A DNA stretch of 5,952 nucleotides, taken from Clostridia bacterium (lineage in GTDB: Bacteria > Bacillota > Clostridia > Oscillospirales > CAG-272). Shown piece by piece: positions 1 to 5,558 of the stretch. Position numbers and translations under genes: made by a program. Position 1 is the stretch's first letter. Each line of letters begins with the position of its first letter. A model generated the notes under the pieces. That model made no database searches. It had not been told where the DNA came from and saw nothing but the letters and a program-made list of their open reading frames with translations. The stretch is from NCBI GenBank assembly GCA_024408015.1, contig JAKSVJ010000085.1:1-5952 (forward strand). The letters are read 5' to 3'.

Positions 1-437
1 ATCTTTGTATCTTGCTCTTCAGTTCCGCCAGACACGCCCAAACCACCTATGATTTCGCCATTCTTGTTTCTTAATGGTTCTCCGCCTCCGAATATAACTA
101 TTCTGCCGCCATTCGTAAATTGAATGCCGTAGAGCGAACCACCTGGAGAAGCAAGTTTTGACAATTCTTTGGTTGTCATCTTTAATGAGACAACCGTATA
201 TGCTTTATTCAGAGCGATGTCATAGCTTGCAATAAATGAACCGTCTGAACATTCAACAAGAACTGGATTTCCACCCTTGTTAGTAACAGCAACAACAGCT
301 TTAACACCTAACTCCTTTGCTTTTTTTCTTACTTTTTCACAAAGAATCTGAGCTGCTGCGAGTGTCATATCATCTGTTGGTCGAACGTATTCATTTACGA
401 TCGCATCAACAGTTTTTTTCATTAGCTGCTCGTTCAT
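1..437 (-). CDS. GlcG/PduO C-terminal-type (DUF336, HbpS-like) protein, 3' end cut by window edge
   Basis: Reading the minus strand from ATG at 437 gives 145 open codons running off the left edge. Seen: an N-terminal helix (MTLAAAQIL, about 24-32), a strand (VKAVVAVTNKGGNPVLVE), then SYDIALNKAYTVVSLKMTTKEL, SPGGSLYGIQFTNGGRIVIFGGGEP and a closing IIGGLGVSGGTEEQD. This order and the GGxPL...GxxGVSGGT ending are typical of the GlcG/HbpS family, which is also the C-terminal domain of PduO. Family members are about 140-150 residues, so probably only a few residues are missing. Some relatives bind haem or corrinoid; the role in microcompartment loci is unsettled. The PduO adenosyltransferase domain is absent, which fits a B12-independent pathway. 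The start lies 4 bases after the aldolase stop (TAA TACG ATG) with only a weak GGAAAA-like ribosome site, so translation is probably coupled. Met6 (ATG at 422) is an alternative start. Confidence 0.88.
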   Translation of the reverse strand, partial: MNEQLMKKTVDAIVNEYVRPTDDMTLAAAQILCEKVRKKAKELGVKAVVAVTNKGGNPVLVECSDGSFIASYDIALNKAYTVVSLKMTTKELSKLASPGGSLYGIQFTNGGRIVIFGGGEPLRNKNGEIIGGLGVSGGTEEQDTK

Positions 438-441
438 CGTA

Positions 442-1248
442 TTATTTTCCGAGCTGTTCCATTACTTTCTTTGTGATTTCAGCTATCATTTTAGCTTCGT
501 CACCTCCGCATGAACCGCCGCATGAACCGCCACAACCATGGCAGCTTGGCTTACCGTCTTTAGCATTTACGCATACGTTAGCTGGGTGTTTACCCTTCAT
601 GCCGAATTTTCTTCTGATTTCGTAAAGCTGTTCAACTTGTTCTGGTGTGAATTCCTTTGGTCCACCAAGAACTCTTGCTTGGTAAAGAAGCTGTGCATAG
701 AATTCAACTGATTCCATCTTCATGTAAGCTGCAAGAAGAGAATCTGAATATGTCAAAGCACCATGGTTCTCAAGAAGAACTGCATCGAAGTACTGAAGAT
801 ATTTTTCAACGTTATCTGGGATTTCATCTGTTGAAGGACAACCATATTCAGCTATCGGAACACAACCAAGAGCAATTACTGCTTCTGGCATGATAGGCTG
901 AGTTAGTGGGATTCCTGCAATAGCGAAACTTGTAGCATACATTGGGTGAGCATGTACTACACTGTTAACATCAGGTCTCTTATCATAAACTCTCATGTGC
1001 ATTTTGATTTCTGATGATGGTCTGAAACCTGGGTTAGCCTGAATAACTTTACCCTTTTCATCTACTTTACAAATATACTCTGGTGTCATAAAGCCTTTTG
1101 AAACACCTGTAGGTGTACAAAGGAATTCATGATCATTCAATTTAACGGAAATGTTACCGTCATTAGCTGCAACCATTCCACGGTTGTAGATTCTTTTGCC
1201 TATGTCGCAAATTTGTTTTTTGATTTCATATTCGCTTACACTTGCCAT
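442..1248 (-). CDS. fucA: Class II aldolase (L-fuculose/L-rhamnulose-1-phosphate aldolase type) with C-terminal encapsulation tail
   Basis: Zinc-dependent class II aldolase/adducin-fold protein of 268 residues. The likely reaction is cleavage of a 6-deoxyhexulose 1-phosphate to dihydroxyacetone phosphate and L-lactaldehyde. Visible motifs: NDGNIS (30-34, phosphate-binding region), TPTGVSKG (45-52), SSE with Glu80 at the position of the catalytic Glu73 of E. coli FucA, HAH (His99, His101) and NHG (His162) as zinc ligands. The catalytic domain ends near 220. Beyond it is a non-family tail: a Cys/Gly linker (Cys236, 239, 243, 247) and a short amphipathic helix (251-267, EAKMIAEITKKVMEQLG) that looks like a microcompartment encapsulation peptide. 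ATG at 1248 follows AAGGAG by 9 bases. It lies 41 bases after the EutP-like gene in the same operon. Fuculose versus rhamnulose phosphate preference cannot be read from sequence; fucA is the family name, not a proven substrate. Confidence 0.92.
   Translation of the reverse strand: MASVSEYEIKKQICDIGKRIYNRGMVAANDGNISVKLNDHEFLCTPTGVSKGFMTPEYICKVDEKGKVIQANPGFRPSSEIKMHMRVYDKRPDVNSVVHAHPMYATSFAIAGIPLTQPIMPEAVIALGCVPIAEYGCPSTDEIPDNVEKYLQYFDAVLLENHGALTYSDSLLAAYMKMESVEFYAQLLYQARVLGGPKEFTPEQVEQLYEIRRKFGMKGKHPANVCVNAKDGKPSCHGCGGSCGGSCGGDEAKMIAEITKKVMEQLGK
506..541 (-). repeat. 12-bp tandem repeat coding the GGSC linker of the aldolase
   Basis: Plus-strand CCGCATGAACCG occurs twice back to back (506-517, 518-529), followed by a degenerate third unit (530-541, CCACAACCATGG). 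On the coding strand each unit gives Gly-Gly-Ser-Cys, so the linker reads GCGGSCGGSCGG. The frame is kept because the unit is a multiple of three. Slippage could lengthen or shorten the linker by four residues without breaking the gene. Confidence 0.8.
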
Positions 1249-1252
1249 TGTT

Positions 1253-1270
1253 AAAATCTCCTTAGATTTT
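1253..1270 (-). promoter_or_regulatory. Aldolase ribosome binding site inside a small stem-loop
   Basis: The coding strand reads AAAATCT-AAGG-AGATTTT: perfect 7-base arms with a 4-base loop. The Shine-Dalgarno AAGGAG covers the loop and the first two bases of the 3' arm, 9 bases before the ATG at 1248. The stem is almost all A-U, so it is weak. It could tune translation of the aldolase relative to the upstream operon genes. The symmetry is seen directly; a regulatory role is inference. Confidence 0.45.
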
Positions 1271-1289
1271 TTTATGTTATTTTTTATTT

Positions 1290-1709
1290 TTATTCAGATA
1301 AATAATTAATTAGTTGTTCTATGCCATCACCATTGATTGAGTTTACAACGAAAATTCTTTCGCAACCCGCTAGTTTTAGCCACTCTTTAGCTTTGATTGG
1401 ATTATCCAAGTCACTTTTGGTTACTATTCCAATCACTTCGCGATTCACAAGTCCAGTCATATTAGGCGAATAAACCGAAAAACTATCATCGGCTGATAAT
1501 AGCAATCCTACGACATCCGCTTCATAAGCATAAAGACCAAGAGCACAACTAAGATTCTTGTTCTCAACATATTCACCAGGAGTATCGATAATCCACGAAT
1601 TCCAGTCTATATATTGAGTTTTTTTATATTCTATTTTTTCTTTTCTAAGTGCCTGTTTTAAAGTAGTTTTTCCTGCTCCACTACGGCCTATTAGTATTAT
1701 TTTTTTCAT
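1290..1709 (-). CDS. EutP/PduV family microcompartment-associated P-loop GTPase-like protein
   Basis: A compact 139-residue P-loop protein, close to the family's usual 140-160. Seen: Walker A GRSGAGKTT (8-16), the family's KTQ (30-32) where Ras-like GTPases have their G2 region, G3 as DTPGEY (42-47), and a G4-like TKSD (97-100). The C-terminal half keeps the EutP pattern (VVNSINGDGIEQLINYL). EutP and PduV are encoded in ethanolamine and propanediol microcompartment operons. PduV has been linked to the shell exterior and filament-like movement, and acetate kinase activity has been reported for a EutP; neither activity can be assigned here. The ATG shares one base with the stop of the shell gene (TAATG) and has no clear Shine-Dalgarno, so it is probably translated by coupling or re-initiation. 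G4 is TKSD rather than canonical NKxD, as expected in this family, so guanine specificity is not certain. Confidence 0.9.
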   Translation of the reverse strand: MKKIILIGRSGAGKTTLKQALRKEKIEYKKTQYIDWNSWIIDTPGEYVENKNLSCALGLYAYEADVVGLLLSADDSFSVYSPNMTGLVNREVIGIVTKSDLDNPIKAKEWLKLAGCERIFVVNSINGDGIEQLINYLSE

Positions 1710-2083
1710 TAGGTTTTAGTAACTTCACAAACTGCAAAACCTAATATATTCTTTGAGTATTCGTTAACTGCTCTTAGTGAAGCTTCGACTTCATCAACTG
1801 TACCAGTTATTATTACTGTTCCACTAAATCTATCAACAAATCCCAATTGAGCGGCACTTGCCTTCATCGATATGTCTGCAGCTATAATTGCTGTTTCACT
1901 AGGACATAGTGTCATTATACCGATTGCAGTTGATGTATATTCTACTGTTGGATCTAGGCCCAATTTCTTATATAAAAGTTTATCAGGATTAGCAATAATG
2001 TGAGATAGTGTTATCTGTTTTCCAGGAACACTTTCCTGAATAATTCTCATCTTATCTGTTACTTCAAGATAATTATCTTTCAC
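1709..2083 (-). CDS. BMC shell protein, EutS/PduU type (circularly permuted BMC domain)
   Basis: Shell subunit of 124 residues (EutS/PduU are about 111-116). Seen: IIQESVPGKQITLSHIIANP (14-33), the signature start of the circularly permuted BMC fold; AIGIMTLCPSETAIIAADISMKASA (53-77); GFVDRFSGTVIITG (81-94); and a closing ILGFAVCEVTKT. Such proteins form hexameric tiles whose N-terminal strands build a small beta-barrel capping one face of the pore. In Pdu systems PduU is reported to contact PduV, which matches the EutP/PduV-like gene directly downstream. The start is GTG at 2083, supported by GGAGG five bases upstream; an in-frame TAG at 2093-2095 blocks anything further upstream. Met12 is an alternative but has no ribosome site. 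EutS and PduU cannot be separated confidently, so no symbol is given. This type is a minor shell component, so the main hexamers and pentamers must be encoded elsewhere. Confidence 0.94.
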   Translation of the reverse strand: MKDNYLEVTDKMRIIQESVPGKQITLSHIIANPDKLLYKKLGLDPTVEYTSTAIGIMTLCPSETAIIAADISMKASAAQLGFVDRFSGTVIITGTVDEVEASLRAVNEYSKNILGFAVCEVTKT

Positions 2084-2093
2084 ATTATCCTCC
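2081..2093 (-). promoter_or_regulatory. Ribosome binding site fixing the GTG start of the shell gene
   Basis: The coding strand reads GGAGG-ATAAT-GTG. The Shine-Dalgarno (2089-2093) sits in the last codons of the activating-enzyme gene, whose TAA stop is at 2085-2087. An ATG two bases before the GTG (2083-2085) is a decoy, because it is followed at once by TGA in its own frame. The true reading frame begins at GTG. A caller favouring ATG would start at Met12 and lose 11 residues. Confidence 0.75.
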
Positions 2094-2873
2094 TATCTGG
2101 CCTTTTAGTCCGTAACTATTTACCACATCAAGTAGTTCATTCATTAACTCTTTTGATGGTGGCTCAACTGAACCAAGTGAATAGTTTCTACCTAGCCCAG
2201 CATATTTATCAGTACCAAGTCTATGATATGGTAAAATATGCATTTCCTCAACTGTACCTAAAGATTTCACAAATTTAGCTATTTCTCCAATTTCTTCCTT
2301 TGTGTCATTAAATGTTGGAATTACTGGAGTTCTAATAACTAGCTTTCTAGCATCTCTTGCTAATTTTTTGGCATTTTCTAAAATCAATTCGTTGTTTCTA
2401 GTTGTGAATTCTTTATGTTTATCACTATTCATATGCTTGATGTCCATGAGATAAACATCTAGATACGGCAATAAGGTTTTAATTACTTCATAATCCGCAA
2501 ACGCAGTGGATTCAATCGCTGTGTTTATACCATTCTCTTTAGCTGCTCTAAGTAAAGCTGCTGCGAATTCTGGTTGACCAAGAGTTTCTCCACCAGAAAG
2601 TGTTAAACCTCCACCTGATCTTTGATAATATGTACGATCCTTTTCAACTTCTTCAAGCACTTCGGAAACTGTAACATCTCTACCTATTATCTTGTTTTTT
2701 CCAGCTACTACCATTTGCTGTATTTCATAACTTTGGGATTCTGGATTACAGCACCATTTGCATCTTAGAAAACAGCCTTTTAAAAATACTATAGTTCTAA
2801 TACCAGGGCCATCGTGAACAGAGAAACGCTGAATATCAAATATTCTGCCTTTAGTGTTCAAATACTCTTCCAT
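2085..2873 (-). CDS. Glycyl radical enzyme activating enzyme (radical SAM), compact form
   Basis: Generates the glycyl radical on the neighbouring dehydratase using S-adenosylmethionine and a reduced 4Fe-4S cluster. Seen in 262 residues: the activase N-terminal signature FSVHDGPGIRTIVFLKGC (17-34), cluster motif CX3CX2C (Cys34, 38, 41; an extra Cys42 follows), the SAM-contact motif SGGE (93-96), DIKHM (144-148), and a C-terminal HILPYHRLG (212-220) typical of pyruvate formate-lyase-type activases. No cysteine occurs after residue 42. The CX2CX2CX3C pairs of the ferredoxin-like insert found in many activases of about 300 residues (the B12-independent glycerol dehydratase activase type) are therefore absent, and length and layout resemble PFL-activase instead. 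The ATG overlaps the dehydratase stop by one base (TAATG). The dehydratase's last codons (AAGGCGGATTC) supply a modest ribosome site. Pairing with the upstream gene makes the substrate clear. Confidence 0.94.
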   Translation of the reverse strand: MEEYLNTKGRIFDIQRFSVHDGPGIRTIVFLKGCFLRCKWCCNPESQSYEIQQMVVAGKNKIIGRDVTVSEVLEEVEKDRTYYQRSGGGLTLSGGETLGQPEFAAALLRAAKENGINTAIESTAFADYEVIKTLLPYLDVYLMDIKHMNSDKHKEFTTRNNELILENAKKLARDARKLVIRTPVIPTFNDTKEEIGEIAKFVKSLGTVEEMHILPYHRLGTDKYAGLGRNYSLGSVEPPSKELMNELLDVVNSYGLKGQIGG

Positions 2874-5401
2874 TAGAATCCGCCTTGCTCTGTTCTACTG
2901 ATAATATCGTTTTGCAATGCTCTTGATAAACTTGTAAACAAAGCACTATAACCAGCAACTCTAACAACCAGAGAACGATATTTTTCTGGATGAGCTTGAG
3001 CGTCACGTAAAGTTTCTCTACTCACAACATTAAACTGCATATGAGAACCTTTTCTATCAAAATACCCTCTAAGTAGTGAAACAAAGTTTTCAAGACCCTG
3101 TCTACCAGCAAGAGCTGTAGGATGGAATTTCATATTAAACAATGTTCCATTTGAAGCTATATAATGATCCAATTTAGACACAGAGTTACAAGTAGCTGTT
3201 GGTCCCTTTGTATCTCTACCAGCTGCTGGTCCAACACCATCTGCCACAGGTGTGAATGCAAGTCTCGCATCTGGAGTAGCGCCAGTCTGGCCACCCAAGA
3301 GCACGTTAGCTGAAACCGGATAAAGACCAGCTTGATATTGACCACCTCTTGGATTTTTGAATGATTCAAGTGGGCGAGTATAGTAATACGTGTATTTTCT
3401 TGCAAAAGCATCGACTTCTTCATTATCATTACCATATTTTGGTAATTCATCGATGTCTAATTTGAGTTTCTTGTATGCAGCCTTCTTATCTTCAGGTGCA
3501 TTGTTCTTACGCAAAGCATAGAAGATATTAGCAATATCATCTTCACTTACAGATTTACCTGACTCAACAAGTTTGCTAACTGCAACTTTTGTTAGTTTTT
3601 CGCAATAATGTGCATCGTAGTCTTCGCCAAAGTTATTTTCCATAGCTTCTTTATATTCAGCCATAGTGTATTTGTGTTGGTCAAAAACAAGAGTTTTTAC
3701 AGCCCACATAGCATCAGCAACATTGGCAACACCAAATCCCTGCGGGCCTGTGAAGTTGTATATAGCTCCACCCTCTTGAATACTCTTACCTCTTGAGATG
3801 CAGTCATCAACCATACATGATTCAAATGGCAATGGGCATCTTTCTTTATGAGCATAATCGATAGCATTTATTGAGTTTACAAGTAGCTTAATGAAGTAAT
3901 TCATTTGTGTCTCATATGCACTCTCGAACTCTTCATATGTTGTAAACTTAGTTACATCACCAGTGTCAGGTCCAATCTGCACGCCTTTATCTTTACCACT
4001 TGAAAATACCATTTCAAGAACTCTACACATGTTAAAGAATGCCGCGTCATGCCATCCCTCTGTTTTTGATGCTTTTTGAGGTTCAACACATCCAATGATG
4101 TTATAATCTCTAGCATCTTCCAAAGAAACGCCTCTACTCATCAATGCAGGAATAATAACTTCGTCATTATAATAAGCTGGAAAACCAATTCCAGTTCTTG
4201 TTAGCTCTGCAGCTCTAATGAGGAATGAGTGAGGTGAACTATTCCAAACTCTAACCGAGAATGAAGGTTGAGGTAAGAATACATGTTCTGTTGCTGTAAT
4301 ACACATGAATGACAAATCATTTGTAGCATCATTTCCATTTACATCCTGACCACCAACAATCAAGTTTTGGAATAAACTATATCCCGCAAAACCTTCTGCA
4401 CTCACACAGTCACGGCATTTATTCAAATCATTTAACTTAACCCAAATACAATCAATAAGTTCCTGTGCATCTTCCCTAGTAAGAATACCTTTATCCAAAT
4501 CAGATTTATAATATGGGAACATGTATTGATCAAATCTACCTGGTGAAATTGAATGTCCGCTAGATTCAACCTGAAGCAACATTTGAACAAACCAAAAGCT
4601 TTGTAATGCTTCTCTAAATGAAGTAGCACCATGTTCTGGTACATAGTCACAAATTCTTGATATATTTTCAAGTTCTGCTTTTCTAGCAACATCTGGTGTA
4701 TTCTTCGCTTCTTTCGCAGCTAAAGCAGAATATCTTTTAGCGTATCTAATAACGGCTTTACAACTCATTATTACCGCATCAAGAAAATGACTTCTTGTTG
4801 CGAAATCAGAATCTGACACATCAAGTTTAGCTCTTGCATCTTCAGCCTCTTTTATAATACCTACATAGCCATATTTTAGAACTTTAACATAGTCAACTGT
4901 TACATGGCCAACTCCGTTATAGAAATAGTTTCCTGGAGTATACATATTATGATTAATTGCATCTAAAGCTTTAGGGTCCATATAAGAAGTAGCAAGTTCA
5001 CTTGTTGTTTTACCCTTCCAGTACTTATTAGACTCTATTAAAGATTTTTTAGTTTCTTCAGAAATATAGAAAGGATCGGCAACTCTAGTAGCCACAGTGT
5101 CATACTCTTTTTCTAACCATTCAAAAGAAAACTCTGGGAAAGTTTGACATCCCCTTGGAGTTTTTGTTGCTGACCCAACAATCAGTTCATTATCTCTAAT
5201 TGTTATCGGAATGTTATCAAGTATATGTGCAAAAGCTTTAGCTCTACGAGTTACAATAGGTTCCCCTTCAGTTGATTTATAGGATTCAGTAAGCAGAGCA
5301 GCTCGGTCGGCTTCAATCTCTGGCATCTTCTTATAAAGATCTTCAACAAGTCTTGTGATTCTATCTCTTTTTTCTATTTTTTCTGTATAGAAAGTCTTCA
5401 T
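2873..5401 (-). CDS. Glycyl radical 1,2-propanediol dehydratase (B12-independent diol/glycerol dehydratase)
   Basis: Large glycyl radical enzyme, 842 residues, first gene of the operon. It should dehydrate (S)-1,2-propanediol to propionaldehyde by radical chemistry without cobalamin. Visible: PFL-like domain from the N terminus; GVGH with His166; SSGHS with His283 and Ser284; the thiyl loop GCVEPQ with Cys438 and Glu440; EGWHD with Asp452; and the glycyl radical loop RVAGYSA with Gly817 near the C terminus. From recall, these positions match those described for the Roseburia inulinivorans propanediol dehydratase (His166, Cys438, Glu440, Gly817). The Cys-to-Asp spacing of 14 equals Cys433/Asp447 of Clostridium butyricum glycerol dehydratase. 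EGWHD after GCVEPQ argues against choline TMA-lyase and against pyruvate formate-lyase. Propanediol over glycerol is inferred from the aldolase and shell genes. The N terminus (MKTFYTEKIEKRDRI) begins directly in the catalytic fold, with no targeting extension. ATG at 5401 follows GGGAGGA by 9 bases. Confidence 0.93.
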   Translation of the reverse strand: MKTFYTEKIEKRDRITRLVEDLYKKMPEIEADRAALLTESYKSTEGEPIVTRRAKAFAHILDNIPITIRDNELIVGSATKTPRGCQTFPEFSFEWLEKEYDTVATRVADPFYISEETKKSLIESNKYWKGKTTSELATSYMDPKALDAINHNMYTPGNYFYNGVGHVTVDYVKVLKYGYVGIIKEAEDARAKLDVSDSDFATRSHFLDAVIMSCKAVIRYAKRYSALAAKEAKNTPDVARKAELENISRICDYVPEHGATSFREALQSFWFVQMLLQVESSGHSISPGRFDQYMFPYYKSDLDKGILTREDAQELIDCIWVKLNDLNKCRDCVSAEGFAGYSLFQNLIVGGQDVNGNDATNDLSFMCITATEHVFLPQPSFSVRVWNSSPHSFLIRAAELTRTGIGFPAYYNDEVIIPALMSRGVSLEDARDYNIIGCVEPQKASKTEGWHDAAFFNMCRVLEMVFSSGKDKGVQIGPDTGDVTKFTTYEEFESAYETQMNYFIKLLVNSINAIDYAHKERCPLPFESCMVDDCISRGKSIQEGGAIYNFTGPQGFGVANVADAMWAVKTLVFDQHKYTMAEYKEAMENNFGEDYDAHYCEKLTKVAVSKLVESGKSVSEDDIANIFYALRKNNAPEDKKAAYKKLKLDIDELPKYGNDNEEVDAFARKYTYYYTRPLESFKNPRGGQYQAGLYPVSANVLLGGQTGATPDARLAFTPVADGVGPAAGRDTKGPTATCNSVSKLDHYIASNGTLFNMKFHPTALAGRQGLENFVSLLRGYFDRKGSHMQFNVVSRETLRDAQAHPEKYRSLVVRVAGYSALFTSLSRALQNDIISRTEQGGF

Positions 5402-5410
5402 AATCTATAA

Positions 5411-5417
5411 TCCTCCC
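5411..5417 (-). promoter_or_regulatory. Strong ribosome binding site of the dehydratase gene
   Basis: The coding strand has GGGAGGA, a near-perfect Shine-Dalgarno, 9 bases before the ATG at 5401. It is the strongest site in the operon. This fits the first gene being the catalytic enzyme needed in quantity, and it confirms the start. Confidence 0.85.
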
Positions 5418-5423
5418 ACTCTA

Positions 5424-5447
5424 ATACTACATGATAATTATACTACA
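5424..5447 (-). repeat. 8-bp direct repeat around the -10 box, candidate operator
   Basis: TGTAGTAT (coding strand) occurs at 5440-5447 and again at 5424-5431, with starts 16 bases apart. The first copy overlaps the -10 hexamer and the second covers the expected transcription start. A regulator binding both would block polymerase. The repeat is seen directly; operator function is inference, and chance is possible in AT-rich DNA. Confidence 0.4.
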
Positions 5448-5465
5448 AGACGATAATTTAGTCAA
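5437..5465 (-). promoter_or_regulatory. Sigma-A (sigma-70 type) promoter of the propanediol microcompartment operon
   Basis: The coding strand carries TTGACT (5460-5465), a 17-base spacer, then TATAAT (5437-5442). This is one mismatch from the full consensus with ideal spacing. Transcription would start near 5430, giving a leader of roughly 30 bases before the ATG at 5401. It lies after the upstream gene's terminator and before the first operon gene, just where expected. Such a strong core promoter in a catabolic operon suggests control by repression, though no repressor gene is visible in the window. Confidence 0.88.
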
Positions 5466-5475
5466 GTCGAAAACC

Positions 5476-5513
5476 ACAAAATCCAAACAAATTTACAACA
5501 AATCCCAACAAAT
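5476..5513 (-). repeat. Helically phased ACAAAT-type motifs upstream of the promoter
   Basis: On the plus strand, ACAAAAT at 5476-5482 is followed by AACAAAT at 5486-5492, 5497-5503 and 5507-5513. The conserved C falls at 5477, 5488, 5499 and 5509, so the steps are 11, 11 and 10 bases, about one DNA turn. On the coding strand these read as ATTTGTT elements just upstream of the -35 box. They could be bent DNA, an UP-like element or stacked activator sites. The pattern is seen; the role is unknown. Confidence 0.45.
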
Positions 5514-5531
5514 ACAACATCAATTTATAAC

Positions 5532-5558
5532 AAAAAATGGAAAGTTTTCACTTTCCAT
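5532..5558 (-). terminator. Rho-independent terminator of the beta-helix gene
   Basis: The coding strand reads ATGGAAAG-TGAAAA-CTTTCCAT followed by a T run (TTTTTTG): an 8-base perfect stem with a 6-base loop and a U-tract. It begins 18 bases after the TAA at 5577-5579. It ends transcription of the right-hand gene before the operon promoter. The stem is AT-rich, so efficiency may be moderate. On the plus strand no U-run follows immediately, so it is not clearly bidirectional. Confidence 0.8.

Noticed and set aside
506..541. Possible CRISPR-like or mobile-element repeat
   Set aside because: The units are 12 bp, adjacent without spacers, and clearly code a Gly/Ser/Cys linker in frame.
317..625. 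Plus-strand open frame of 102 codons with PHEPPHEPP repeats
   Set aside because: It is antisense to the aldolase tail and the GlcG-like gene. Its proline-rich repeat is only the complement of the GGSC-coding repeat, and it has no ribosome site.
657..893. Plus-strand open frame inside the aldolase gene
   Set aside because: Antisense shadow of a well-supported gene; no family resemblance and no promoter or ribosome site.
1249..1289. Internal promoter or terminator between the EutP-like gene and the aldolase
   Set aside because: The DNA is A/T-rich, but I found no -35/-10 pair with proper spacing and no GC-containing stem followed by a U-tract.
3157..3450. Second minus-strand frame of 97 codons inside the dehydratase gene
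   Set aside because: Out of frame with a strongly conserved enzyme; the composition is not protein-like and there is no ribosome site.
3608..3796. Plus-strand open frame inside the dehydratase gene
   Set aside because: Antisense shadow with no support.
4432..4692. Alternative minus-strand frame inside the dehydratase gene
   Set aside because: Out-of-frame shadow of the segment with the SSGHS motif; no independent signals.
2873..5401. Choline trimethylamine-lyase (CutC) or pyruvate formate-lyase as the identity
   Set aside because: EGWHD follows GCVEPQ at diol-dehydratase spacing, and PFL's adjacent Cys-Cys active site is absent. The aldolase and shell context also fits propanediol.
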